A DNA stretch of 64,000 nucleotides from Ruminiclostridium sp. (lineage in GTDB: Bacteria > Bacillota > Clostridia > Oscillospirales > Ruminococcaceae), in NCBI GenBank assembly GCA_017625405.1, contig JAGALB010000060.1:62001-126000 (forward strand), given 5' to 3'. Below, piece by piece: positions 45,764 to 54,085 of the stretch. How positions within the stretch are numbered: the first letter of the stretch is position 1; every line of letters begins with the position of its first letter. Under the pieces are notes generated by a model. That model saw nothing but the letters and a program-made list of their open reading frames with translations, did no database searches and had not been told where the DNA came from. The translations under genes were made by a program, and so were the position numbers.

Positions 45764-46483
45764 TCACATCATGCTGCCCATAAGAGCCGTATAGTAATCG
45801 CTTACACCATTATCGTTTTCTTCACTGTCGCCTGTTACCGAAGAAGCATACGCAGAAACAGTTGAGGCGGCTGAAATAACGCTTGTAAGGAAATCTTCGG
45901 GAATGCTTCCACCCTGACCATTATATGAAATAACATCATTCTCATATGTTATTCCCGCTTCCGAAAGCTTGTCCTTTGCGGCTGTAAGCGCAGCGGAAAA
46001 TGCTGTTTTATAAAGATACGAGGAGGAGCTGCTTTCAGCGTTCAGCCTTGCGGAAAGCTTATTGAAATCCGACACGAATTCCGTTACTGCCGCAGCGTTT
46101 GCTGTGCCGCTGCCGTTAAGCTCTACAAGCATTGACGCCGAATCAACAAGACTGTCGGCGGCTGTTCTGAGAGCTGTTGTGCCGTTATCGCCGTAATCTT
46201 CAAAACCAAGCATAGACAGAACAGCACTTGCTGTTGTGTCCTCGTCGCTGTTCCGGAGCGCATAAAGCAATGTAGTGCCGTTCACAGAGGGAGTATGCTG
46301 GCTTCTGCCGTAATTTCCTGTGGCGGAAACAACCTTTTTCCCGCTGCTTTCCACAGTCATGTATCCTTTAAGAATATCGGAAAAACTTTCAGCTGAAGAA
46401 GCACCGCCCTGAATCGACTGCTTTGTGTTTTCAATTTTTGCACGTACAGCTTCACTGATTTTTCCGTATTCGTAAATTCGCAT
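45764..46483 (-). CDS. Conserved-looking protein, function unknown
   Basis: A 239-residue protein without signal peptide or transmembrane segment. It is rich in Ala, Ser and Asn and mostly helical (SVLSMLGFEDYG; TAFSAALTAAKDKLSEAG), with a Ser run (SSSSS) and an acidic segment near the end. The style recalls flagellar or secreted helical-bundle proteins, but I recognise no family and infer no function. A strong GGGGG ribosome site lies eight bases before the start at 46483. It is divergent from rubrerythrin, 115 bases away. Confidence 0.6.
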   Translation of the reverse strand: MRIYEYGKISEAVRAKIENTKQSIQGGASSAESFSDILKGYMTVESSGKKVVSATGNYGRSQHTPSVNGTTLLYALRNSDEDTTASAVLSMLGFEDYGDNGTTALRTAADSLVDSASMLVELNGSGTANAAAVTEFVSDFNKLSARLNAESSSSSYLYKTAFSAALTAAKDKLSEAGITYENDVISYNGQGGSIPEDFLTSVISAASTVSAYASSVTGDSEENDNGVSDYYTALMGSMM

Positions 46484-46598
46484 ACATCTCGCCCCCTTTT
46501 ATAGAATTATATCATATTAAAGCTAATTTTTCAATTCATTTATGCATATTTGTATCAAAAATGCAGACTATACTAAAAAACAAGAAAGGATGAATGCA

Positions 46599-47150
46599 AT
46601 GCAGCTCGACGGTTCAAAAACACTGGAAAACCTCAAGACCGCCTTTGCCGGGGAATCACAGGCAAGGACAAAGTATACCATTTACGGAGAAATCGCACGA
46701 AAAGAAGGATATGAGGAAATAGGCGACATATTCGATCAGACCGCCGCCAACGAGAAAGCCCACGCAGAACTGTGGTTGTCAATTTTAAGTGAGGGAATAC
46801 CTGCGAATACGCAGAAGGCTCTTGAAAATGCCGCAGGCGGTGAGCATTATGAATGGACTGATATGTATGCCCAGTTCGCCAGAACAGCCCGTGAAGAGGG
46901 TTTTGACAATATCGCCACACTTTTCGATATGGTGGGTGCAATCGAGCGTGACCATGAAGCACGATACCGCAGATTCATTGAGCTTCTGTCACAGGGTAAG
47001 GTGTTTACTGAGGACGGCGAAACAGTCTGGCTGTGCCGTAACTGCGGTCATATCCATCACGGAAAATCAGCACCTCAGTTCTGCCCTGTGTGCAAGAAGC
47101 CTCAGAGCTATTTTAAGCGCTCACAGTGCTGTGCAGATAAAACCGAGTAA
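46599..47150 (+). CDS. rbr: Rubrerythrin
   Basis: A 183-residue diiron peroxidase that protects anaerobes by reducing hydrogen peroxide with NADH-derived electrons. The four-helix bundle carries the ligand Glu residues (AGESQARTKY; ANEKAHAEL; TAREEGFDN; GAIERDHEARY). The C-terminal rubredoxin-like site is CRNCGHIHHG and CPVCKKPQSYF. The start at 46599 has AGAAAGG nine bases upstream; earlier in-frame ATGs have no suitable spacing. Confidence 0.95.
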   Translation: MQLDGSKTLENLKTAFAGESQARTKYTIYGEIARKEGYEEIGDIFDQTAANEKAHAELWLSILSEGIPANTQKALENAAGGEHYEWTDMYAQFARTAREEGFDNIATLFDMVGAIERDHEARYRRFIELLSQGKVFTEDGETVWLCRNCGHIHHGKSAPQFCPVCKKPQSYFKRSQCCADKTE

Positions 47151-47177
47151 TTAACAGCAACCGACCACATGAAATTA

Positions 47178-47247
47178 CCCTGCCGTTGCAGGTTCTTGCC
47201 CTCACCAGATTTTCGCAAAAGGCAGGAATTGCCACAGGCGGCATGCC
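47178..47247 (-). repeat. Single reversed copy of the 102-bp repeat found after purF
   Basis: On the minus strand this segment begins with a GGCATGCCGCCT-GGCAATTCCTGCC pattern followed by TTTTGC and ends with ACGGCAGGG, matching the array units at 53595-54033 in order and spacing (the interval between the two ends is shorter and diverged). It lies between convergent rubrerythrin and ABC permease genes. Confidence 0.7.
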
Positions 47248-47261
47248 TGAAACCACAAAGC

Positions 47262-47285
47262 CGGACAGCATAAGCTGTCCGGCAA
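47262..47285. terminator. Hairpin between rubrerythrin and the ABC operon
   Basis: Perfect 10-bp arms GCCGGACAGC and GCTGTCCGGC around ATAA. T tracts are short on both sides, so termination strength is uncertain. Confidence 0.55.
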
Positions 47286-47321
47286 TCGAAAAGATTTCGT
47301 TTTGGCGGGGAAAAATCCCGA

Positions 47322-48239
47322 TTAACCCTTAACAGAACCGAGTGTTACACCTGCTACGATAAACTTGGAGAAGCAGAAGTAAACGATCATTACAGGGATG
47401 ATAGCGAGTGCGAGAACCATGTAAACTTCACCGAAGTTCAGTGTAGCAAGTTCACGACCACGTACGAATGCAATCCAAAGGGGCATTGTCTTCATTTCGG
47501 GCTTATCAAGGATAAGAGCGGGCATGAAGTAGTTGTTCCAGGAAGCTGTGAAAGAGAAGATTGCCTGAACAGCAAATGCCGGCTTTAAGATAGGAAGAAT
47601 GATTTCGTTAAAGGTTCTGAATTCGTTGGAACCGTCGATACGAGCAGCTTCAACGATATCAATAGGAAGTGAGCTTTCCATGTATTGCTTCATGAAGAAG
47701 AATACTGTGGGAGCTGCAACAGCAGGTATAACCAGCGGAATGAAGTTGTTGGTAAGTTTCCAGTCATTCATTAAGTTGTAGAAACCGAGAGCTGATACCT
47801 GTGTAGGAATTGTCATGATAAGAAGGATTGTGTTAAAGAAAGCCTGCTTACCAGGGAAGTTATAAACATGAACACCGTAAGCGGTCATACCTGAGAAATA
47901 TACAGAAAGTAAAGCAGATAAACCGGATACGATAAGAGAGTTCAGAAGACCCTGAAGAATCATAAGGTTGGGGTCGTTGAGAACGCCCACAAACTTGCTG
48001 TTACCGGACTTATCACCGAGAAGGTTGATAAGTAAGTTGTTACCGGGGAGAAGGGAAAGAGAAGTCTGAATCTCATTGTGTGATCTTGTCGCATTAATTA
48101 AAAGGAGATAGAAGAAGAATATTGCAAGAAAAGCAAAGATTGAGAGAACAACATAGCAAACTATACGATGTATGGTAAGACCAATGCTCTTATCTTCATC
48201 ATAAGCGTTCATTCTTGCCTTTGTCTTAGAAGTAGCCAT
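47322..48239 (-). CDS. Sugar ABC transporter permease (MalG-like)
   Basis: Inner membrane permease (305 residues, six transmembrane segments). The EAA loop EAARIDGSNEFRTFNEIILP is the ATPase-contact motif of CUT1 carbohydrate importers. It is the last gene of the operon after the MalF-like partner (2-base gap). No ATPase gene is present; CUT1 systems of Firmicutes commonly share an MsmK/UgpC-type ATPase encoded elsewhere. Confidence 0.92.
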   Translation of the reverse strand: MATSKTKARMNAYDEDKSIGLTIHRIVCYVVLSIFAFLAIFFFYLLLINATRSHNEIQTSLSLLPGNNLLINLLGDKSGNSKFVGVLNDPNLMILQGLLNSLIVSGLSALLSVYFSGMTAYGVHVYNFPGKQAFFNTILLIMTIPTQVSALGFYNLMNDWKLTNNFIPLVIPAVAAPTVFFFMKQYMESSLPIDIVEAARIDGSNEFRTFNEIILPILKPAFAVQAIFSFTASWNNYFMPALILDKPEMKTMPLWIAFVRGRELATLNFGEVYMVLALAIIPVMIVYFCFSKFIVAGVTLGSVKG

Positions 48240-48241
48240 TC

Positions 48242-49219
48242 TTACTTTCCTCCTTTCGCAATTTTGAAGGATTTTCTCTTTTCACGCTTTTCAACACCAG
48301 CGTCTGTGAAGAAGTAGTAAACAATCATACTGAGTACTGCACAGATGATGAAGATAACTACGGATACGCAACCGCCCTGACCATAGTTCTTGGAACGTGA
48401 AATAAGAGTATTCAAGTACATAATAAGAGTTGTTGTACTGTCGTTCGGATTACCCTTACCGTTAGTAAGAATAGAAGGTACGTCGAACATCTGAAGACCG
48501 CCGACTAAAGAAGTAATAAGAACGTAAATAAGAATAGGTCTGATAATAGGAAGAACTATCTTCCAGAAAATCTGGCTTGAAGTACAACCATCAATTTCAG
48601 CAGCTTCTACAATGGACGCATCAACACCCATCATAGCAGCCATAAGAAGGATTGTAGTATTACCGAACCACATAAGGAAGTTCATAAGAGCAACCAGTCC
48701 ACGGGCACTCCATGTGTGACCCATGAATGCAAAGGCTTCACCGTTAGTGAAATTCTTGATGATTTCGTTGATAGGTCCGATGTTGGAGAAGAGCAGCATG
48801 AACATCATAGAGAATGCAGCCGCCATGATAAGGTTAGGCATGTACATAACTGTCTTGAAGAAGCCTAAACCCTTAAGACGAAGTCTTACACTGGTAAACC
48901 AGTAAGCAAATAATAAAGAAATGACAATCTGGGGAATGAAGCCCATTACCCACATAATCATTGTGTTTCCGAGATAACTGAAAATACGACCTTCAGTAAA
49001 AAGATTAACATACTGATCAAAGCCGACAAATCTTTCAATTGTCTCCCATGTTGCAGTATTTGTATACTTTTCAAAGAAAGAGAAGTAGAATGTCTGTAAG
49101 AGGGGGACAAGGTTGAAGATTAAATAGACAATAATAAACGGCGCAATAAAGAAGTATCCCCATTTTTCATAGCTGATACCCTTGTGCTTTTTAGGCGCCG
49201 CTACGCTTGCATTTGCCAT
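48242..49219 (-). CDS. Sugar ABC transporter permease (MalF-like)
   Basis: Permease (325 residues, six transmembrane segments) with EAA loop EAAEIDGCTSSQIFWKIVLP. It pairs with the MalG-like protein to form the channel. The start at 49219 (MANASVAAPKK) follows GGTGG by 11 bases; the frame is open 17 codons further upstream but without a better site. Confidence 0.92.
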   Translation of the reverse strand: MANASVAAPKKHKGISYEKWGYFFIAPFIIVYLIFNLVPLLQTFYFSFFEKYTNTATWETIERFVGFDQYVNLFTEGRIFSYLGNTMIMWVMGFIPQIVISLLFAYWFTSVRLRLKGLGFFKTVMYMPNLIMAAAFSMMFMLLFSNIGPINEIIKNFTNGEAFAFMGHTWSARGLVALMNFLMWFGNTTILLMAAMMGVDASIVEAAEIDGCTSSQIFWKIVLPIIRPILIYVLITSLVGGLQMFDVPSILTNGKGNPNDSTTTLIMYLNTLISRSKNYGQGGCVSVVIFIICAVLSMIVYYFFTDAGVEKREKRKSFKIAKGGK

Positions 49220-49338
49220 AAAGCCGAAATCCACCTTTCGATTTTTGGTTAAAAAAAGGGAGTAAGACAATAGTTATATCTTACTCCCGTTTCTTTAGTT
49301 AGTTATTACCGAAGTAATATGTTCAATCGTTCTGACGA

Positions 49339-50778
49339 TTAAGCCTGGGGAACGTTGAGTTCAGGATATGTATCCTTCATCTTTGTGTAGAAGTTGTTAA
49401 GAGCTGTAGTCTTATCAACTGTGCCCATGAAGTAATCGTTCATGCACTGCTGGAAGTTTTCGTTGCAGAGCTGGTCGTATGCAGAGATGTTGGAGCAGTC
49501 GATGTTGCCTGCAGCAGCAGCGAAGAGAGCGATGTGGTTCTGACCACCAAGGAATGCGGAACCGAAGTTAGGATCGTTAGCGATTTCGTCCATAGCAGCC
49601 TTGTTGTTTGTGTAGTCCTGAGTGTCAAGTGTGATCTGCTTCATTGTAGCAGTATCGCAAGTGAGCTTCTTCATGATGTCAGCGATTACAGCTGTGTTGT
49701 CTGTGCCAGTAGCTGCGCAGATCCATGTACCGCCCCAGTAGTAAGCCTGAGGACCTTCACATACTGCGTAGTCACCGAAGATACCGTTGCCAACTTCCTG
49801 AGGAGCGTTAGCGTCTGCAAGAGAGTTGCCGAGAAGTGTGAAGTTGATACCCCATGTGGAGTAGAAGAAACCGAATGTCTTACCTTCGGGACCCTGTTCC
49901 TTAGCCCAAGCGTCAGACCAGAGACCTACGTCCTTGTTGGAGTAACCGTTGTCCTGGAATACCTTAGTATCGTCAGCCCACTTCATGATGTTGTCGTCAA
50001 CTACGAGGTTGCCGTCAACTACCCAAGGAGTTGTAACGTTGTTGGAGTATGTTCTGTATGCATCAGCATAACCTGCGAGCATTGTGTAACCAGCTTCCTT
50101 CATCTTAGCAGCTACATCGTTGAACTTAGTCCAGTCAGAAAGCTGAGCCTGTACTTCTGCAGGATCATCTGTACCGAGAACTTCCTTAGCGATGGATCTT
50201 CTGTAAGCGAAGAGGCCAGGAGTTGCCTGCCATGTAACACCCTTGAGAGCGCCGTCAACAGTAACGATCTGCTGTGTATATGCATACTGGTTAGCGAGGT
50301 CGTCAGCTGTGATACCGAGGTCAGCAACGTTCATGCAGTAAGGAGAATTTGTGTACTTGAGAGCGTAGTCAGCTTCGATTAAGAAGATGTCTACCTTGTC
50401 ATCAGCAGCTGCATCAGCCTGAGCAAGGAGAGCTTCGTCGAGCTTGTTCTGGTATACGCCACCTTCGTTGGTGTTGATTACCCAGTTAACTGTTACACCG
50501 TGAGCTTCGCCTACATCAGCAGCGTAAGCGTTGTATCTCTCCTGGAATTCTGTGTTCCAGCAGTAGATGTTGAGAACCTTACCCTGTTCAGCAGCAGCGT
50601 CACCGTCTTCTACGGGAGCAGCAGTTGTTGTGTCGCCGTCATCAGCAACGGGAGCAGCAGTTGTTGTGTCAGCAGCGCCGCCTGCTGTTGTTGTAGCGGG
50701 TTCAGATGTGGAATCACAACCAGCTACGGAAAGAATCATAGCAGAAGCTAAGAGCGCTGTGAGAATTCTTTTCTTCAT
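49339..50778 (-). CDS. Sugar-binding lipoprotein of the ABC transporter
   Basis: A 479-residue lipoprotein: lipobox LSVAGC (Cys21), followed by a tether of repeated DTTTAAPV units. The mature domain begins KVLNIYCWNTEFQERYNAY, typical of family 1 solute-binding proteins, and shows ADYALKYTNSPY and WGGTWICAA stretches. It delivers an unknown sugar to the two permeases encoded downstream. A GGAGG ribosome site precedes the start. Transcription is probably from 50912-50940. Confidence 0.9.
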   Translation of the reverse strand: MKKRILTALLASAMILSVAGCDSTSEPATTTAGGAADTTTAAPVADDGDTTTAAPVEDGDAAAEQGKVLNIYCWNTEFQERYNAYAADVGEAHGVTVNWVINTNEGGVYQNKLDEALLAQADAAADDKVDIFLIEADYALKYTNSPYCMNVADLGITADDLANQYAYTQQIVTVDGALKGVTWQATPGLFAYRRSIAKEVLGTDDPAEVQAQLSDWTKFNDVAAKMKEAGYTMLAGYADAYRTYSNNVTTPWVVDGNLVVDDNIMKWADDTKVFQDNGYSNKDVGLWSDAWAKEQGPEGKTFGFFYSTWGINFTLLGNSLADANAPQEVGNGIFGDYAVCEGPQAYYWGGTWICAATGTDNTAVIADIMKKLTCDTATMKQITLDTQDYTNNKAAMDEIANDPNFGSAFLGGQNHIALFAAAAGNIDCSNISAYDQLCNENFQQCMNDYFMGTVDKTTALNNFYTKMKDTYPELNVPQA

Positions 50779-50911
50779 AACTTTTTTCCTCCAATTAGTC
50801 GTGGCTTCGTAGTTTAACGAAACCGTGGTAGAATAATTTAAATTGATCAGGCTCCGCTGCGCCTTGCTTTAAAGTAAGGTCGGAAGCGATGTCCTGCAAT
50901 TTACATTTGTA

Positions 50912-50940
50912 ACTATATCACAATTTCCAACCTTTTGCAA
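50912..50940 (-). promoter_or_regulatory. Promoter of the sugar ABC operon
   Basis: Minus strand TTGCAA (50935-50940) and TATAGT (50912-50917) with 17 bases between, about 130 bases upstream of the binding-protein start. Confidence 0.65.
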
Positions 50941-50973
50941 GTCTTTTTTTGAAAAATTTTTGAATGAGGCTTT

Positions 50974-50987
50974 CGAAAACGTTTTCA
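50974..50987. promoter_or_regulatory. LacI-family/cre-like palindrome upstream of the sugar ABC promoter
   Basis: CGAAAACGTTTTCA contains a 12-bp perfect palindrome (GAAAACGTTTTC), close to the CcpA cre or LacI-type operator pattern. It lies about 34 bases upstream of the -35. A related TGAAAACGTTTTTA lies at 51132-51145. Confidence 0.6.
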
Positions 50988-51430
50988 TCCGACTCGTTTT
51001 TTTTGGAATTTGGTTAAAATCACGAAGTTTTTTTCAACCATGTTTCAACCTTCTGCCCATTTTTTCAACAGCTTGTTTTTCCTTTCGTTTAAAAGGCTTT
51101 TTAATTTTTGCCTTCGGACTTTTCCACCAAATGAAAACGTTTTTATTCATATTTTCAACATTATTTGTTGAATTCTTTTTGTCAAAATTCACGAAAAACT
51201 TTTTTTGCGGCAAAAACATAGCTGCTGCCTCCTTTTTTTGGGCAAAATATAAAACTTGTACCTTAAAAGTAACTTTATTTTGCTTAAATTTTACTATTTT
51301 TAAGCTTAATTCGGCTAAAATATTCGATTTTAAGCTTAAAACGCACAGTACAACCTGTGAATTGTGCAATATAAACTTTTTTAAAGGTATATTATAATAA
51401 AAAACTGTTTAAAAAGTTTTTCAAAAAAGC
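50988..51430. other. AT-rich intergenic region with spaced palindromes
   Basis: About 440 bases between the divergent sugar and purine promoters. It is very rich in T and A with two overlapping spurious frames. It contains TGAAAACGTTTTTA (51132-51145) and two perfect copies of TTAAGCTTAA (51300-51309 and 51330-51339) spaced exactly 30 bases. No gene is convincing. Confidence 0.5.
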
Positions 51431-51459
51431 TTGAATTTAATGACGAAATATAGTAGAAT
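51431..51459 (+). promoter_or_regulatory. Probable promoter of the purE leader
   Basis: TTGAAT (51431-51436) and TAGAAT (51454-51459), 17 bases apart, ahead of a roughly 185-base leader before purE. Confidence 0.55.
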
Positions 51460-51515
51460 AGAATTACATCCTTTTCCTGTTATTTTATTATGGTATATAT
51501 GAGAGGTAAACCGTT

Positions 51516-51578
51516 ATGTCATTTATATCACTTTCACGCTGTGAATATACCACATCAATACAGGATAATTGCATATAA
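51516..51578 (+). CDS. Possible 20-residue leader peptide upstream of purE
   Basis: An ATG at 51516 preceded by GAGAGG (nine-base spacing) opens a frame of 20 codons (begins MSFISLSRCEYTT) ending in TAA at 51578. It lies between the probable promoter and a terminator-like hairpin (51583-51616) ahead of purE. The arrangement is that of an attenuator leader, but no run of one amino acid codon is present. Coding is not proven. Confidence 0.35.
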   Translation: MSFISLSRCEYTTSIQDNCI

Positions 51579-51582
51579 AATC

Positions 51583-51616
51583 TGGCTGTGCGTATTCGGA
51601 CAGCTGTTATTTTTTT
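51583..51616 (+). terminator. Attenuator-like hairpin ahead of purE
   Basis: Arms TGGCTGT and ACAGCTG (seven pairs, two of them G-U) around 10 bases, followed by TTATTTTTTT. It ends about 30 bases before purE. The stem is modest. Confidence 0.4.
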
Positions 51617-51646
51617 CACCAGTATACTGAAAGGAAAGGTTTATTT

Positions 51647-52147
51647 ATGAAAAAAGTCGGAATTGTTATGGGAAGCGACAGCGATTTCCCTGTTGTAAGA
51701 AAAGCTGCTGAGGCTTGTGCCCAGTTCGGAGTTCCCTTTGAGCTCCACGTTATGTCAGCTCACCGTTCACCTGTTGAGGCTGCACAGTTCGCAAAGGACG
51801 CAAGAGCAAACGGCTTCGGTGTTCTTATCGGCGCAGCAGGTATGGCGGCACATCTTGCAGGTGCTCTGGCCGCAAACACAACTCTCCCTGTCATCGCCCT
51901 CCCTGTAAAGGCAAAGGTTCTTGACGGCATGGATTCTCTTCTCTCTTCAGTTATGATGCCTCCCGGAGTTCCCGTTGCCTGCGTAGGAATTGACTGTGCG
52001 GCAAACGCAGGTTATCTTGCGGTACAGATTCTTTCTGTTTCCGATGACGAGCTTGCTGAGAAATTTGCACAGTTCAAGGAAAGCCAGCATCAGAAGAATC
52101 TTGAGGCTGAGGCAAAAATGCAGGAAACAGCAAAAGAAATAGGCTAA
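51647..52147 (+). CDS. purE: 5-(carboxyamino)imidazole ribonucleotide mutase PurE
   Basis: Purine pathway step converting N5-CAIR to CAIR (166 residues). GSDSDFPVVRKAAE, MSAHRSPVEAAQFA and GAAGMAAHLAGALAA are the class I signature, though the usual AHRTP and GGAAHLPG read AHRSP and GMAAHLAG. A purK partner is not in the window. Start at 51647 with AAGGAAAGG upstream; the longer frame would begin inside the leader. First enzyme gene of the pur block. Confidence 0.94.
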   Translation: MKKVGIVMGSDSDFPVVRKAAEACAQFGVPFELHVMSAHRSPVEAAQFAKDARANGFGVLIGAAGMAAHLAGALAANTTLPVIALPVKAKVLDGMDSLLSSVMMPPGVPVACVGIDCAANAGYLAVQILSVSDDELAEKFAQFKESQHQKNLEAEAKMQETAKEIG

Positions 52148-52169
52148 GAAAAAAGAAAGGAACAGTTTT

Positions 52170-53594
52170 ATGGGCGGATTTTTCGGCGCAGCTTCAAAAA
52201 ACGACTGTGTTACTGACGTATTTTTCGGTATTGACTACCATTCGCACTTAGGTACAAAAAGAGGCGGCATGACCGCATATTCGGAAGAAAAGGGCTTTCA
52301 GAGAGCTATTCACAGCATTGAAAACACACCCTTCAGAACAAAATTTGAAAACGACGCTTCAGGCATGAACGGCAGACTCTGCATGGGAAGCATCAGCGAC
52401 AGCGATCCCCAGCCTATTCTCGTACGCTCAAAGTTCGGCATATACGCTGTCTGCAACATCGGTATCATCAATAATTACGAAGAGCTTTCCCAGGAATTGC
52501 TCAACAACGATTACGCAAACTTTGAAACCATGAGCAGCGGACTTATAAATTCAAGCGCTCTTGTAGGCACACTCATGGCGCAGAAAAACACAATGGTCGA
52601 AGGCATAAAATATGCACAGGAAAGAATAGACGGCACACTGTCTCTCGCCATTCTTACAAAGGAAGGAATAATCCTCGCCCGTGATAGATGCGGCAGACTG
52701 CCTATCATTGTAGGCAGGCGTGATGACGGCTACTGCTTCGCTCTTGAATCCTTCGCATTCCAGAAGCTGGGCTACACCACATACAAGGAGCTTGAACCCG
52801 GAGAAATCGTAATGCTGACTGCCGACGGCTGCGAAACCCTTGAAAAGGGCAATCCCGCAAATATGAAGATATGTTCCTTCCTGTGGACATACTACGGCTA
52901 TCCCAATGCGGTTTACGAGGGTGTTACCGTAGAAACCATGAGAACACGCAACGGCGAAATCATGGCGGAAATCGACAAGGCCAACGGAACTCTCCCCGAT
53001 GTTGACTACATCTGCGGTGTTCCCGATTCAGGTGTTCCCCATGCAATCGGCTACGCAAACAAGAGCGGTATTCCTTTTGCAAGACCCTTTATCAAGTACA
53101 CTCCCACATGGCCCAGAAGCTTTACTCCGCAGAATCAGGAAATGCGCAACCGCATTGCAAAGATGAAGCTTATTCCTGTTCACGAGCTTATCGAAGGAAA
53201 GAAGCTCCTGTTCGTGGATGACAGTATCGTACGTGGTACACAGATGCGTGAAACGGTAGAATTCCTCTACGAAAACGGCGCAAAGGAAGTGCATATGCGC
53301 TCCGCCTGCCCGCCTGTCATGTACGGCTGTAAATACCTTAACTTCTCAAGAAGCAACTCCGATCTTGACCTTATTGCAAGACAGATTATACACGAAAACG
53401 AAGGCGAAGAAGGCGTAAAGTACATTGCTGAATACAGCAACTCACGCACCGAGCGTGGCAAGCATCTCAGAGATGAAATCTGCCGCCGCTTAAAGCTCAC
53501 ATCCCTTGAATTCCAATCCCTTGAGGGTACAGAAAGAGCAATCGGACTTCCTCCCTGCAATTTATGCACCTACTGCTGGACAGGCAAAAAATGA
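52170..53594 (+). CDS. purF: Amidophosphoribosyltransferase PurF variant lacking the N-terminal nucleophile cysteine
   Basis: A 474-residue PurF relative with a class II glutamine-amidotransferase N-terminal domain and a C-terminal phosphoribosyltransferase domain. The PRPP loop LFVDDSIVRGTQMRE and GVPDSGVPHAIGY are intact. The start reads MGGFFGAASKNDC: the Cys that normally follows Met and releases ammonia from glutamine is replaced by Gly, and no upstream start could restore it (ribosome site AGAAAGGA fits this ATG). I recall this variant in Clostridia and Bacteroidota annotated as PurF; it may use ammonia or a partner protein, or have another role. The C-terminal CNLCTYCW adds three Cys residues. 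Confidence 0.85.
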   Translation: MGGFFGAASKNDCVTDVFFGIDYHSHLGTKRGGMTAYSEEKGFQRAIHSIENTPFRTKFENDASGMNGRLCMGSISDSDPQPILVRSKFGIYAVCNIGIINNYEELSQELLNNDYANFETMSSGLINSSALVGTLMAQKNTMVEGIKYAQERIDGTLSLAILTKEGIILARDRCGRLPIIVGRRDDGYCFALESFAFQKLGYTTYKELEPGEIVMLTADGCETLEKGNPANMKICSFLWTYYGYPNAVYEGVTVETMRTRNGEIMAEIDKANGTLPDVDYICGVPDSGVPHAIGYANKSGIPFARPFIKYTPTWPRSFTPQNQEMRNRIAKMKLIPVHELIEGKKLLFVDDSIVRGTQMRETVEFLYENGAKEVHMRSACPPVMYGCKYLNFSRSNSDLDLIARQIIHENEGEEGVKYIAEYSNSRTERGKHLRDEICRRLKLTSLEFQSLEGTERAIGLPPCNLCTYCWTGKK

Positions 53595-54033
53595 GGCGTG
53601 CCGCCTCCGGCAGTTCCTGCCTTTTACAAAATTCTGCTTTATCAGGACAAGCAAAACGGCAGGGTTCTCAAAACTGCTTTACAGCACCGATGTTAAGGCG
53701 TGCCGCCTCCGGCAGTTCCTGCCTTTTACAAAATTCTGCTTTGTCAGAACAAGTAAAACGGCAGGGTTCTCAAAACTGCTGGACAAGCAAAGAATAAGAG
53801 GCGTGCCGCCTCCGGCAATTCCTGCCTTTTACAAAATTCTGCTTTGTCAGAACAAGCAAAACGGCAGGGTTTTCAAAACTGCTTTACAGCACGATGTTAA
53901 GGCGTGCCGCCTCCGGCAGTTCCTGCCTTTTGCAAAATTCTGCTTTGTCAGGACAAGCAAAACGGCAGGGTTCTCAAAATTGCTTTACAGCACCAATGTT
54001 AAGGCGTGCCGCCTCCGGCAATTCCTGCCTTTA
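53595..54033 (+). repeat. Tandem array of a roughly 102-bp repeat between purF and purM
   Basis: Four complete and one partial unit begin at 53595, 53697, 53800, 53901 and 54003 (periods 102, 103, 101, 102), starting one base after the purF stop. Each unit opens with GGCGTGCCGCCTCCGGCA, then a TTCCTGCCTTTT-type segment that forms a small hairpin with a T run, then an ACAAG-AACGGCAGGG segment and a GCTTTACAGCAC-like tail; the second-to-third junction differs (CTGGACAAGC). Units are nearly identical with a few substitutions. A reversed copy lies at 47178-47247, so the family is dispersed. This is the only sequence in the 491 bases between purF and purM. Confidence 0.95.
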
Positions 54034-54085
54034 CAACTTTACATTATTTACAGATTTCCATTAACAACGAAAGGAATTTAAAACC

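Noticed and set aside
44096..50778. One single ABC operon with two binding proteins
   Set aside because: The lone binding protein has its own consensus promoter and terminator and is separated by divergent and convergent genes.
50960..51397. Overlapping AT-rich frames on both strands (145 and 111 codons) in the intergenic gap
   Set aside because: Low-complexity Phe/Lys-rich translations, no good ribosome site, and they cover the palindromes and promoter region.
51460..51646. Guanine/purine riboswitch upstream of purE
   Set aside because: I looked for the conserved purine-aptamer core and did not find it; only a leader frame and hairpin are visible.
53595..54033. CRISPR array
   Set aside because: The repeat is about 102 bases and contiguous with no unique spacers, and no cas genes are present.
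53506..54081. A 191-codon plus-strand frame with a repeated peptide spanning the purF end and the repeat array
   Set aside because: It exists because the array total length is a multiple of three; it starts inside purF, has no ribosome site, and the repeated units vary in length by one base.
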